Positions 34,141 through 46,764 of a stretch of DNA of 64,000 nucleotides are shown piece by piece. Source of the DNA: Calliopum simillimum. Taxonomy: Eukaryota; Arthropoda; Insecta; Diptera; Lauxaniidae. Position 1 is the first letter of the stretch; every line of letters begins with the position of its first letter. The stretch lies in NCBI GenBank assembly GCA_951812925.1, contig OX638368.1, positions 159,512,492-159,576,491 of the forward strand. Direction: 5' to 3'. The notes beneath the pieces are model-generated. The model searched no databases and was not told where the DNA came from. It saw only the letters and a list, made by a program, of their open reading frames with translations. The translations under genes and the position numbers were made by a program.

Positions 34141-35289
34141 TTATTGCAAATCGGATAATGAAATGGAACGTTGTTTTTTAAATTGCACAGGGTGATTGTT
34201 AGATCTTAAATTTGTGTGACGTGCGTTCCAAAGTCGAACTGTATGTATGAAAAATTGTCTTTCAGAGGTTGCGCATGAATGACGAATCTGTATTAGTGTT
34301 TTTGCGCGATTTGATCTTGCAAAAGTTAGCCAATTAAACAAGTATGTAGGTTTCATTGTTAAGATAATTTTATGCATCAATATTAGAGATCGATGTTTAA
34401 GGAGATTTTCAAAAGTCATGTTATAGAGCCGTCTAACGTATTGTGAAACATGATCGTAGCGTTTTAGTCCGAAAACATATCTAGTCATATTGTTGAAGGT
34501 AATATTTAACTTTTGTTTAGTGAGGTAGTCACTGTTCGCATATACTTCACAGCCATATAAAAGTGTAATTTTAGGAATAGTCGAAGTATCGAAAATCCTT
34601 TTACTGATCACAATGCACTTAGATTTTGATGCGTTAAGACATAAACCATTTGAATGGACCCAACTTACTACACTAGATAAACCTTCAATAAGCCTTGCCA
34701 CACATGCTGCAATAGTTTCACGATTACAACTGACATACAACTGAACATCATCAGCATACATCTGAATGTTACAATTGCTGCTAGCTTTTGGTAAATCATT
34801 AATGTTCATAGAAAACAGAAGCGGTCCCAGAATAGAGCACTGAGGAGCTCCTCTGCCAACATGCAAAAATGTTGATGTTAAACCATTGGTGTGTACAGCC
34901 TGCGATCTCTGGGACAGATATGATTTTATTAAATTAACAGCAGTAGTCGAAAAGTTGAACAACTTGGCTAATTTAGTCAGCAAAATACAATGGTTAACAT
35001 TATCAAAAGCTTTAGAGTGGTCTAAGAGTACGAGAAAACAAATTTTATTATCATCAAGGCCAACTCTAATTTCTTCAGTCACATCAATTAAGGCAGTAAT
35101 GCAACTATGCTTGACTCTGAAGCGTGACTGTCGATCAGTTATTAAACTATTGCTGTGAATAAATTCACTAATTTGACGGTGTAAAACGATTTCAAAAACT
35201 TTTGACAGATATGAGAGTATGGCTATAGGACGGTAATCATTACTTTACTTAGGGATCGGTATAATTTTTGCTTTTTTCCATTCATTTGG
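34141..35289 (-). pseudogene. LINE reverse transcriptase with internal deletion
   Basis: The frame reads in the order FPNEWKKAKIIPIPK, a stop (TAA at 35245-35247), then NDYRPIAILSYLSKVFE, SRFRVKHSCITALIDVTEEI, FLVLLDHSKAFDNVNH (motif A, catalytic Asp), APQCSILGPLLFSMNINDL (normally PQGS; Gly is Cys) and IQMYADDVQLY (motif C, intact YADD). After KCIVISKR the normal palm/thumb segment is missing, and the frame joins directly to ITLLYGCEVYANSD and the C-terminal region ending at 34141. It would be a Jockey-like polymerase for target-primed reverse transcription. The N-terminal endonuclease is missing through 5' truncation. The open part (34141-35244) is unusually well preserved for this window. 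Confidence 0.85.
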
Positions 35290-35365
35290 AAAAAATTACA
35301 ATTCTTTTAATATTAGCTTTCAAACTGGGGGCGGTCATTCGAACTTTTTATTGTGATACTATCTA

Positions 35366-36264
35366 GAGTACAAAGAGAGTATCAAAAATTCCAGTATAGG
35401 AAAAAAAATTATAAAATTCATTTGACAATCAGACCTGTTCCGAAATACGTGTGATTGCAATTACTTTTCATTTAGGAGGCACTTCGATGTAAACGTTGAG
35501 TCGAATGATAAAAATTATAAGAAACTCTTTTGTAGCAAACTACAGGTTCTACAAATAATATTGATTTGCATTAACGAAAAAGTACCGTTTAGGGAATGTT
35601 CTTAAAAAGCCACATCGCACATATCCTTCTTTCTTTTACAAGGATAGTAAATCAGAAATGAAAGTTAACATTTATTTTTAATGTCCCATATACACATACA
35701 TATGTACATACGTTATGTATCTTGTGTATTTCACCAGAGCCAAGTTCTTTTTTCCATAATAAACATACTCACATACATATGTATTCCTTTTTTGTCCTTT
35801 ATTGGCACATTAAGAAATATAGAAATCAATTTGTAAAAATAAAACCCCTATAAAAAAATCAAGTATTTAATCGGCAACTTGAAAATGATAATTCCATGTA
35901 ATCCCCGCTTAAGTATCGCAGCAATGCAAATCAAGTTGAAATTATTCAACTTTTTTGTCTATTGAAGAAATGATGCTAAGTAAATAATTGCTAACACCAA
36001 AATGAACCAAAAAAAAAAACTTGCAATTAATACATATACAATATATACGCCTGCAGATGCGTCTCATCTGAAAGTCATAAATAACACAATGGCTGATAAA
36101 TCCAGCCAGGATTCCCATTAAGCAGCTAATAAATAATGCCAAAAGTGTCAAGATTATGTGTTGATAGGATTTGTCTTTAATAAAAAAATTTGTATCGTCG
36201 TGTAGGAATCTAAATCTAATGAGAATTAAAAAAGTATCGATTAAAAATTTGTCGTTAGATACTT
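35366..36264. other. Unassigned stretch
   Basis: No gene or element boundary was recognised. A 69-codon minus frame at 35942-36151 is hydrophobic with many Cys, but has no family match I can name. Confidence 0.4.
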
Positions 36265-36470
36265 AGGGCCAGTTTTTCAGTGCAAGTTTTACTCATTATC
36301 TGGTTTAAACTACTTAGGTTTAAAATAATTTATACTATTTGTTTTTATCAACTTATTATTCCAAAGTTATTCTTAACCAAAAACGTTGAACTTCTTAATC
36401 AAAATTGTTATGCAAAAAAACTTTTGACAAAACGTCAAAATTCATACTAAAATTTTTATAAGGGGTACAC
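36265..36470. mobile_element. Possible TTAGGGCC-type MITE fragment
   Basis: TTAGGGCCAGTTTTTCAGTG at 36264 resembles the tips of the 33586 and 34001 MITEs. TTTAAAC, AGGTTTAA and AAAACGTCAAAA phrases follow. The opposite end was not found, so the right limit is arbitrary. Confidence 0.3.
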
Positions 36471-38519
36471 ACTTACGACCATGTTCATCAGTCAAATAAG
36501 GCCGCTGACTGTCACTCAATCACAAACCATTTTGTGGTTGACTGATGGCTGACGAAAAATAGCCACACACGCAAGCAAGAGAATTTCAAGAGGAATTTGA
36601 GCAAAACTGACGAACTTGATCGAAAATCTGTATAAACTATAAATTTTATACCAAAATTGTATAAAAACTTTTGGCGTAACGTCAAAACTTCTCATTACAA
36701 AATGATGTTACAGAAAAATAACAAAATGTACATTTATGCTTCACGAAAATATGTAATTGAAAATTTTTTATGCAATTTATGAAATTTGTTTCTCTTAAAA
36801 TTAATAAACACATGCAATTATTGAGAGATATTTTTTTACTATGGAATTTATACTGCGTAAGTATCAATACCATTTTTTAATTCTCATAAAAAAAACATTT
36901 TTGTAGCTTCACTGACAGGATATTTAAAGGAATTTGGGCTTGGTGTTAAATATACCATCACTTGATGCTCATGATCGTAGGTGGGCACTACCATACGCGT
37001 ACTCTCTAGCCTCTACTAAGCGCTCTCGCATATATATGCGTAAATGATGATTTATTCTTATGCTGCCGCAGTCTCAAGAGTGAAACGTTTGGCCCGTATG
37101 CTCAAGATCAAGGTCTTCTTCCAATAAGGAGATATATCGGGAAGTAAATTAATAGAAAATTATCGAAAGTCAACTCTCTATCCCTAACGGCCAAATCGTT
37201 GCCTTTAGGCGCCCGCTTCGACTTGGCATCACAAAAGTAATAAAAATAAAAAATTGGGCATTTTCCTTGGATGAATTTGGTGTCAAATATTCATGCAAAA
37301 GCAACAAAATTAAACACCGTTGCCGTCAGTCTGCTGATGAATGATAAATCGGGTCGGCAGTATTTTTCACAGCTTTAGACTGTTGTCACTCTGCCATTGA
37401 CTGATTTACTCCTGCTGCCATTTTGTTATGATTTTCACTACTCTCCACTCATTTGGAATTAATTTTTTATTTTTCTTTTTTTTACAATACAAGTTGACGC
37501 GCTGAACTCATGATGATGTGACGAATTTTATGCTGCTGCTGATGGTGGCTGCCAATGTTGGCACTTTGGTTGCGCGTCAATGAATTGCTTCAATTGATGA
37601 TGACAATGATGATGATGATGATGGCGAGGACGCAATTACGTCGCTTCAAATTTTTTGATGGATAGGCGGGGCAAAGAAGGCGTGGTTGTTCGTTCATTGC
37701 ACTTTGGATGGAAATCAACGATGCGTTCAAAAGATTGCCCACCAAAAAAAAAAAAAAAGGGTGAGTGGGTGAACATTGTTGTTCACACATTATTGCATTT
37801 TGAATTTTTGGTGGTTGCTCTTTGTTCCTGCTGCTGGAGTTTTGATGGATGCGATGATGGATGCTGCTGATCTGCATGTGATTAATAGAAATTTAGTTCG
37901 CACATTTAATGTAGAGGAAAAACCGAGACGATTAGCTTTGATGAAAAATTCCATGTGATTTTGTGCTATAGAAAATTTAATGGTTTTCTATCGAGCAATG
38001 AACTCGTGAAATTCTTTTATACTTCGGAAGCTCAAATTTGATTGGAATTTTTATTTAGCCCAGTTTATTTATTTTTATTTTTTTTTGTTTCATAAGTTTT
38101 TTTCATAATAACTTATTCAATCAGTTAATAAAATATCCATCAGAATGTGGAGTGCAATCTAAGTCGCTCAAAACTTTTAGCAGAAAATTGACCAACCAAA
38201 ATGTTAAATAACACAGTGACTTTACACGTTACATCAGACCTAGCAGATATTGTAGGTTTGGCCGAATACTTTACATGCCTATACTTAAAAACTGTAATGC
38301 ACCCTCAAAATCTTAAGTTACCCCTAAAAAACTGTTTTTGTTGACTTTGTGTGCTTAAAGGTGTGTAGCTCAATAATTTCTTGGAAAATTTTAAATTTTT
38401 TTACCGATTTGGGAAGAAGATTTTATGATCGTTCACAAATATATATATAATATAGCTTAAGTTCAACTGAAAATCGTGGGGTTATTGAGTGACCTAGAAT
38501 CCAACTTACTATAAACGAC
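36471..38519. other. Unassigned stretch with a (GAT)n microsatellite
   Basis: A GAT-rich microsatellite lies at 37594-37625. The block 37430-37900 is rich in TGCTGC and GATG words and gives several chance open frames on both strands, none with a domain. No gene was recognised. Confidence 0.45.
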
Positions 38520-39945
38520 TTCAAAATAAGTAATACGGAGAACTATGAGTTGTTCAACCAGCCTAAGCTTCGTTTCAGTTGGCATGAAGTCAGCTGACAA
38601 ACGTAAACATCTAAGCAACTCAGGCTTATAGCTTTGCTAACCATTTTGAGCTCAGAGTTACCTACAAAGAGAAGAGCAATATTTTCCATAGCAGGTTTCA
38701 CATGCGAAATTGGAAGTACATATGATTTATTCGTATTCAAGCAAAGATCATTGTTTAGAGCCCAATTGCTTACCCCGCTGACAAATCCTCATTCAATTTA
38801 TGTGTAAGGTCATCAACTAAGTCAATACGACGTGACATGTACATTTGAATGTCATCAGCAAATGCTTGCATCTTTACATTAATACACACCCCGAAAATGT
38901 CATTTATGCACATACTAAAATGTAGAGGCCCCAATACAGAACCTTGCGAAACACCAGCACGACAAAAATTATTTTCAGAGAAAATATTATTAATCTAGAC
39001 CTTTTGTACCCTATCGTTTAAATAACTACTAATTAGTCGTAGAGAGTTATCACAAAAACTAAAACAAAACTTTAATTTTTTACATAAGATAGAGTGGTTT
39101 ACGCTATCAAAAGCCCTAGAAAAATCGAGAAGACATAGCAACGACGGCTGATCCAAATCATAAGAACAGCATCATATCAGTAGAGCAGCTATATTTTGAC
39201 TGGAAACCCGACTGGAAAGGCGATAAGAGGTTATTTTGATTTAAATGTCATATATGAAAAGATAAAATTGATTCAAATACCTTAGACAAGCATAGACAAT
39301 ATGCTTATAGGCTGAAAACCAGATGGGACAGATGCAGATCGATTTTTAGCCACAGGAATAACAACAGCAACTTTCCATAAATTTTAAAAGCAAGAAGTTG
39401 TTATGCAATGGTTAATTAAATGAGTGATAGGACTGATCACATATGGCGAAATAAGTTTGATAAACCTGATTGAAATTCCATCAGCCCCAACCGCATAAGA
39501 CCTGACTTTCATAATGCATTTATAAACCTCATATTTGTTCACTGCAATGAATTCAAATCGGTAAATAAAAGTATACAAGTCGCTCTCATTGGGCTCATAA
39601 GTAATATTAATATTGCTTACACCATTAGCTGTAAAAGCATTATTTAATGTATTTGGGTCAACACCATATATACGAAACCTTCTTTTTTGTGAACACGAAG
39701 CTTACTCAAGTTTTTCCATAGCTGCCTAGAAGAAAGCGACGCAATCAGTTTTGAACAAAAATACTTCATTTTGGCATTTCTAACAAATGAAGCTGCAGCA
39801 TTGCGAGCTAACTTATAAGCTTCGCAGTTATCATTAGTAGGTCTCTTTTTCTATTTCACATTTAGTTTATTTCTCAGTTTTAGATTCTGTTTAACTCGAT
39901 CAGTGTACCATGGACAATAATTGCTTTTAATTTAAAACGTTCGAA
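38520..39945 (-). pseudogene. Non-LTR retrotransposon, RT region, decayed
   Basis: On the minus strand from 39945: PWYTDRVKQNLKLRNKL and YKLARNAAASFVRNAKMKYF (linker before the RT), then AVGADGISIRFIKLISPYVI and ITHLINHCITTS. The palm follows with WKVAVVIPVAKNR, LSKVFESIL, LDFSRAFDSVNHSIL (motif A), GVSQGSVLGPLHFSMCIND, MQAFADDIQMYMS (motif C, FADD at 38851-38862) and LNEDLSAGVSNWAL. Frameshifts and stops are scattered throughout. The copy retains sequence upstream of the RT, unlike the other LINEs here. It probably encoded a Jockey-like ORF2 protein; no endonuclease domain was found upstream. Confidence 0.8.
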
Positions 39946-41934
39946 TAGGACCATATGCAGTTGCAGAATTCTGGTGCAGGATTCGGATTCAGTATCAAAA
40001 AATACATCTAGAATTACTATTTCGGTTTTTATTTGTTCGTTTTATCCGTGATATATATTTTGGTAAAGGGCATAGGTAACAGCCGTTAAAAGTTGCTATT
40101 CTCTTCAAATCACGCTATATCTTTTTTCCTTTTTCTTTCGATCAGAGATGGCAATTCTTTGGTTTTATACAAAACCAGCATGGACGCATTTATGGTGATC
40201 AGAACCCCTTGAGATCACGAAATTTGGTATTTCCTTGCAAAAACGTTTAACGTTCATTTCGTGACTTTGATATGTACACAAGCACAACAAAAATTGTCAG
40301 AACAACCCGAAAAAAAAAACGTCCTGAAAACCAAGGATAATATTAAATAAAACCTGTGTTGCCAGATTTCACATAACATAAATAATTATCGTTCTCATGA
40401 AAGATATGCGTTGGTTGTGATTAAAAGAAACTAGACACCCATGCACGTAGATTGTCGTGCAGTAACCCTCACCAGTCTGCCACTTATTACAGCTCCTACA
40501 CACAATACATTCAACACAAAAAAAGTTTTTAATTTTGCAAGAACGCTAGCTATGAAAGTTCATACTTGATGTGGGCGTAGAAAATCAAAAAAATGGTAGA
40601 CTGATATATGCAAACGGAGAAGTAACTGCTGTTCAACAAAAATTTGCGTACCAAATTTTAAAAGGTGATAAATCGTCCATTCATTAAGACTACACAATAA
40701 ATCAAAGGGTAGTTAAATTATGTTTTACTTGCAAAAAGTAGTAGCAGTAGTACTAAGTAAGTAGTAAGCAAGTGTCAGCGTAAACTTTTTATATCTAAAA
40801 TTTTATTCATTGTTTCTTTCGAAATTTTCTTTTACTTTTGTATTAAAAAATAAAACTTTTTCATTTATATCCATACTGCATTCTCCTTTCTACATATCTA
40901 CCGATCAAAAGTTACTCGCATTTTATTTATTACGCACTTGAGCAAAGAAATCTGCTGAAACTCATTATCGAAGCAAAGATTTACATAAATATTTACCACA
41001 AAATGAGATTCGGTCACTTAGACACCCCCTGCGTATTATGGACATTTTTTCATTTTGAAACAAAAAAAAAAAAAAATCCTCACCATTGGAAAATTAGAAC
41101 AAAAACAGAAAACCTTACACAAACTACAACACACATTCACATACACACACACAAATACATGCATAGATAAATGTTTGTATGTAAATGTGTAACGATTTAT
41201 TGCAGCTTTAAAATGCAGATAAACTAAGGATGAGCATAAAAACCAAAAACAAATTTACTACAAACGACGGCAACAGCCATTGAGTCAAACAACAATTATT
41301 TACCATGAGATTCTCGAGAGGGCATTTGAGGCACATTGGCAATAACTACAACTACAAAGAGATCAAAAACCAACAAAACAAAAGGTTAAGAAGCTTAAAA
41401 CCCAAAGCGAAAGATGCGAAAATAAAAATAGGAAAAATTTTGTTTCATAAAGTGTTTAAAACAGCATTTAAGCCAAAAAAGATATTCCATTTTATGAAAG
41501 CAGAAAATTTTAGTGTGTGAATGTGTGTGTGTTTGTGCTTTTCTGTGTGTCTGCGATTGTCATTGTATGACTGTGACTTTTAATAATACATTTTATGCGT
41601 TGTTGTTGACACTTTCTGCACTGAAGAGAAAACTTCTCGAACTTTTCGTTCCGAGAAAAACCAATGAAGCACTTTGGATTCTACTGAAGGCTCATTTTGG
41701 TTAAAAAATACATGTTTTTTGGTCATAACTTTTTTCATTACAAAAATTTTGGCGTTTAAAAATTATAAATTTTGTACGGATAACATTCGCGTCCCAAAAT
41801 TGATGTTTTAAAGTTTTTCGATTATGCGACCGGAAAAACAATTTTTTACACAGAAAAGTGTATTACCCAAAAAAATGCTAAGAATTGTTCAAAAAATATG
41901 TGTGAATTTCAACACTTGGTCAAAAAAAAAATAT
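39946..41934. other. Unassigned stretch with CA and TG microsatellites
   Basis: ACACACACACAAATAC lies near 41143 and a TGTGTG tract near 41513-41550. A 71-codon plus frame 41305-41520 is Lys-rich and shows no domain. No gene was recognised. Confidence 0.45.
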
Positions 41935-42558
41935 ACTAGTAAGGGTGTAACCTTTGGCCAAACATTAAATACCCTATACTGCAGTATTTTTAAAAATTTG
42001 CTTAAATGGGAGGTGCCACGCCCTCTTGTCCGAGCACACCCAGTTTTGGCTCAGAGCTTGCATTTATCTCAGTGTCTGAGTGAAATTTGGTTAGATTATC
42101 TCATAAAACGTTCGAGTATAGCGTTTTGAATCCTTTGCTTATATGGGAGGTGCCACGACTTCTTGTCCGAATTCGCCCAATTTATTCTCAGAGATTGCGC
42201 TGACAATTCGTAGTATTAATTTTTCTTTTGGTTGTATTGTCGCGAAAAATACTCCTGAAGTTGCATTTTGAATATATTTTTTGTATGGGTGGTAGGCGTG
42301 TACGTTTTTAATCCCAAGAACTAGCTTTGACGACGGGACAGTGTACCAAATTTCATTGAATCCAGCTCAGTTTTCCCAAAAAATTTTATTTCCACGCACA
42401 GACAGCCAGCCAGCCAGACAGATGGACATGGATATATCGACTAAGGAGGTGACGCTGATCAAATATATATATACCTTTTTATATTTCCTATATCTGCCAC
42501 GCCACCTTCTCTGCGTTACAACCGGAAGGATAAAATGAATATACCCTGTGAAGGGTAT
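41935..42558 (+). mobile_element. Mini-me-like element, copy with two monomers
   Basis: It starts ACTAGTAAGGGTGTAACC, has monomers with GGTGCCACGCCCTCTTG near 42010 and 42150, then TTTTGTATGGGTGGTAGGCG, a short CAGCCAGCCAGACAG tract, the inverted core (GACATGGATATATCGAC), and the hairpin ATACCCT-GTGA-AGGGTAT at 42541-42558. It is shorter than the 19408 copy by about one monomer and most of the minisatellite. Confidence 0.8.
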
Positions 42559-42632
42559 CGTAAAAAAAACTCCAAAATAACTGAAAAAACTCACACAAAT
42601 TCTTTGAAGAATTCTAATTCTAAATTTTTTCC

Positions 42633-43355
42633 TACACGGAGAAAAATACGCATCATAATTTTTACTCCACTCGGCTAGTCGAAAAATTAAAGTAATCAAC
42701 ACTAAATTTCAAATATAATTTACCTTACGTAAGAACTATTTGATGGTTCCCTAATATCATATTTACAAATTAAATGTAGTTAAATAATAAAGGAATATTT
42801 ACTACAAATTTCCTACATTTGACTTTATGTAAAGTAATTTATACTTTCAGAAAAAAAATGTATGACCATTTTGAATTTATAATTCTAGTCAAAATAACTT
42901 TGTTTTTTTCACGCACAAAAATTAGTGTCATAATTGTTACCTTACTCGAGTAAGACAAATATCATAAGAATATGGAATCATTTTGACTTTTATAATTTTA
43001 GTAACAATATCTATTTTTGGACAGACATTTTCTTTATATACAAATTTTTTTGCTTCTATATCACATGCGTAAGCAGCCCGGAGGATATGTATCTGACTAT
43101 CATACGGAAGGGCCATGGTTCATACCCCAGCGCGCCGGTCAGTAAATTTTTTTTTTTTTTTGTTGTTTGAACTATACAGTAAGGTAAATATCATGCCAAA
43201 TTTTTCATAAAAATTACTAGGAAGCATACATTCTGAATTGACTAAAACAGTAAGGTGAATCTTACTTCGGTGTGAAGTTGTCACTATTCTGACTTGAACT
43301 TCTGGTAGAATTTATGAGAAATAAAGTAGCAAGTACTATTTTTTTTCTCCGTGTA
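42633..43355. mobile_element. TIR element with TACACGGAGAAAAA ends
   Basis: TACACGGAGAAAAA at 42633 and TTTTTCTCCGTGTA ending at 43355 form a 14-bp TIR around 723 bp. Inside, GTAAGGTAAATATCAT-like phrases recur. A tRNA-like Pol III B box (GGTTCATACCC at 43117-43127) is followed by GGTCAGTAAA and a T15 run. There is no transposase. The 43-kb surroundings repeat the phrase AAATTCTGAAAAAATTCACAC on both sides (about 42575 and 43450), which suggests insertion into or beside an older repeat. Confidence 0.55.
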
Positions 43356-46300
43356 GATGCCTTGGTTTTAAGTAAACCTACCATTTTTCTGATAAACATG
43401 AGCTTAACAGTTAAAAACTCAAATTGAAAATTTTTTGAAGAAAATTCCAAAAATTCTGAAAAAATTCACACGTATTCTTTGGACACTTTTTGCTTTACAA
43501 ACATTTTCGTTAGATGCTTTGCTTATGAGTAAAAAATCTTTTTTTTGACCGCGTAAATGAAAAACGTAAAATAAGTTCAAAAAGGTGTTACTTTTAAGGA
43601 TTTTAGCTAAAAAACAATTAATTTTTTTATACCTATACACCAAATTAAGACTAAAAATTTGTGACATTACACGACTCATTCCGAACATTTTGACCCATCA
43701 TGTACTGTTTTTATGGGTCCTTTTGACCACTTTCCAAAAAAAATAAAATAAAACTGGCTTAGGTTAAAGTATTCTACATAAAATTTCACTATATTACCAA
43801 AGACAAGAAATGCTTAAAACTTAAGAAAATTAAAAAAATTAAGAATGCATTTTTAGCCACTAAATGATTTTTAAAATGCCATCTGTTGAAATATTATTTA
43901 TTTTTATCACTTATGCAAAACCTTCTCTGGACTATCTTTCTAAAGAGTCTGCGATAAAAAATTTTTTTCCTAAAAAAAATTTAAAAAAAAAAACAATTCA
44001 CACTTGTTCCTTGGATGATTCTAAGCATTTTATGCCATGTGCACTTTTTTCGTAAGATGCCTCCCTCTTGAGTAAAAAAGCGTTTCGCCTTTCACGGGGC
44101 TGCATCACTATGTTTCAAACGTTATATCATCGAGCCTGCTGGCCCAAAGAAGTCTAAACATGTCTTGTCTTGTTACATAGGTAAAAAGCAGTTGCGTAGA
44201 AACGCGTCAATGCCGCGCTGGGCACGAAAAACTTAGACACAGAAACGCGCCAATGCCAACAAAGGGGTTGAAATGCAATGTATCTCCTAAACGGTGCATG
44301 GTAGAAAAAAAAAGTCTGTATAAATTTTGTAGGTTTATTTATGCTCTTTACTGTGAAAAAATTTGCGATAGTAAAAAAAAATTATTTGACCCTCAAAAAT
44401 GCAAAAAAGTGCAAAAAAAATGCATTTGTCGACTTTGGCGCCCTCTAACTTTGTTACAGCAAGTTTTAGACCTATGTTAATGATGACTAAAGTTATAGAC
44501 AATTTAATTGTCTTCATTTTTTGTTCAATAAAATTTTCTGTGCGGCCTACGGTTTAGCCACAAAATCAAATCAAAAACTTTTTTGAGTTTCTCAAAAACG
44601 GGGGGGTGTGGGGACTCGACATTTTGAATTTAAGCTTTTCTAATGGACCACTAACTACTGACAAAAAATCAGAGCGGGGGTCAACGTTCGAACTTTCAGA
44701 CCCTTTTTGATGCCAGATTGACTGTACTATTACTTTTCCACCAATTTTGCATTTGGAAAACTTTAGTTTATGCATAATTTCGGTTGTGAATAAATTTTGT
44801 AAAAAATTTAAAAATTTGCCTGTCTTTTCTTTATTTTTGAAAGAGTTTCAAAATAGTTACTTTTGCACTAATTTAGCACCGTCTATTATTCACAACTATT
44901 TCTGAACTAACTCCAGGAATTGGTCCCACATTAAGCACAAAACCAACACAACACAAGGTAACCAACAAGGTAACAAGAGACACAGACGTCCGAAGATATC
45001 GTGGCAGCACCATCCGCAGGATTTGCTTTTGGGGGAGGGGGTTTTGATTTTCATATAGACTAATTTTATTGCAATATTTTCAATTCATACATATATAATT
45101 TATATGGGAAATTTATCTTTCTGTGAGGGACCCCCGTGTGCACGCACCTGCATCGTGGTAACAATTACTAGAGCCAGAAACATTAAAATTGGAGAAATGT
45201 TGGAGAGGATTGAACGCACTAGCATTACCCGTGTTAAAGAATACAAGAAAATTATCTTTTTGTCCAAAATTATTTTCATATTTTTGTTTGGAAATCAAAA
45301 CCATAACTCTCGGTTAATGGGACATTGAGCACTACTTCCGACTCAACTAATGAAGGACTTAAAGTATCTAAAAATACATTTTTGATGAAGCACATTGCAT
45401 AATTTAGTTCAAGAAAAAAATTCGGGCAAGTCGAAAATCGAGTTCGAGATTGAATATATAAATATTTTACTTATTGTATTAAAATTGTCAGATTTTTTGC
45501 TATTTTGTACGAATATTTTAAAGAAAGTTTTATGTCTAGTAAGTCCACTATGCCTAATCAAGATCATACCAATCACTTAAAGAAGCACCAACATATAACA
45601 TCGATAGAAAGTCGTTCAATCACACTTTTCACTCAGTGTAATTTACACAATAAAAGGGTTTAAATACCACAAAAGCTACTGGTTTTCAACTTTTTTCTTC
45701 TCATCATCTTCTCATTCTTGTTTTGGCTTAATCTTGATTAAGTTGTGGAAATTGTTTTTGTGTCCTTAAGCGTTGCAAAAAGGAAACGAGACACAGACAG
45801 TCAGCCACATCAACTAACCATAAACGGTTCACAAAAGCATGACTGTTTAGGGGTCGTATGCGATTCACGATGTACATACCACCCATGCATGGTCAAGATT
45901 TCTGGAGGCGAAGTAAATTTATGATTATATTCTTGTGCAAAATGACAAAATGGAAAAGTCGTCTACGGTGTATAGAACGCTTTGTCATTCAGTAGGCGTA
46001 AATGAAAGAAGAAGAAAAAATCCAAGCAAAATTTAAAAAATGCTGGCATTTAAGCCAAAACTTTCAGGGTTGACATTTTAAGCCAATTTACTAACAAAAA
46101 GGCACACAATCAATTAAAGCGCCCGTATCACATTAATATTCATTTAATTATTTGTTAATTAAATTGCACAGTTATGGTATTGACCTAATAAAAAAAAAAC
46201 AGCAATGAACAGCGTAGGAAACCGCATTGTACACCACTACATTTCCTTTGAAATGCGCCACGGGAGTTTGTCGACAAATTTTTGTGGCCCAAAAACCGTG

Positions 46301-46500
46301 GGTTTCTTATTTATATGACTAAAATTGTTAAAGCGCGCCCGTTCATTGGCATGCGTAAAAATAACAACGCTTACCATTACAAGCGATAGCAATTTAAGCA
46401 AAAACAACAAGGACAACATTCATATGAACAATGTTTAATTGTTTCATTACATGCCATATATATTGTATAAACCTCAATCTGGCTTTTGGTTGCTACAAAA
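43356..46500. other. Unassigned stretch
   Basis: Many poly-A/T runs are present. A cassette with TTGAGTAAAAAAGCGTTT near 44070 is related to one near 14785. GTTGCGTAGAAACGCGTCAATG near 44190 is echoed by ACACAGAAACGCGCCAATG near 44235, a short direct repeat. No coding gene was recognised. Confidence 0.4.
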
Positions 46501-46510
46501 TGTTTTATTA

Positions 46511-46553
46511 AGCAACAGCAACAGCAGCAGCAACAGCAAAAACGACAGCAGAC
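46511..46553 (+). repeat. CAG/CAA (opa-like) trinucleotide run
   Basis: AGCAACAGCAACAGCAGCAG continues with CAA and CAG triplets. Such runs occur both in fly coding exons and in non-coding DNA. The enclosing 108-codon plus frame (46439-46765) has no other domain, so I do not call it a gene. Confidence 0.6.
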
Positions 46554-46764
46554 GTCGTAGAAGTCAATCACTTGCAAATCCTTTTCGTGCGTTATCCTTC
46601 GGCGCACTTCAATTTCAATTTAATGCTTTCGTTTTTATTGTTTTCGTTGGTTATTTTTATCAAATAATCACAAATGAAAATCTTGGCTCATATAAAATGT
46701 ATTTATTGCTTAGAGGCGGCACTGTGCGGAATTATGAAAAAGTAGTAAAAAAGTGTAGTAGATA

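Larger units (their letters stand above)
33482..35289 (-). mobile_element. 5'-truncated non-LTR retrotransposon inserted in a foldback arm
   Basis: The boundaries follow from the interrupted arm of the long inverted repeat. The 5' breakpoint is at about 35289 (FPNEWKKAKIIPIPK of the RT) and the 3' end near 33482 in AT-rich sequence. Two MITEs (33586-33967, 34001-34134) sit in its 3' untranslated part. This copy is younger than the foldback and older than the MITEs. Confidence 0.75.
32734..35365. repeat. Long inverted repeat (foldback), right arm split by a LINE
   Basis: The left arm 32734-33088 (TAGATAGTATCA, AAGTTCGAATGACCGCC, CAAACTTACTGCTAACTC, GACCTAGTCTATAATTATA, TTCGATGCGGTTTTG) is mirrored by 33209-33481 and, after a 1.8-kb interruption, by 35290-35365. 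The arms total about 350 bases around a ~120-base loop (33089-33208). The interruption is a 5'-truncated LINE, which dates the foldback as older. Confidence 0.75.

Noticed and set aside
37590..37958. Overlapping open frames on both strands
   Set aside because: They arise from GAT/TGC-rich simple sequence with few stops; no domain or splice signals.
46377..46607. Minus-strand frame with a run of cysteines
   Set aside because: The Cys run is the reverse reading of the CAG/CAA repeat.
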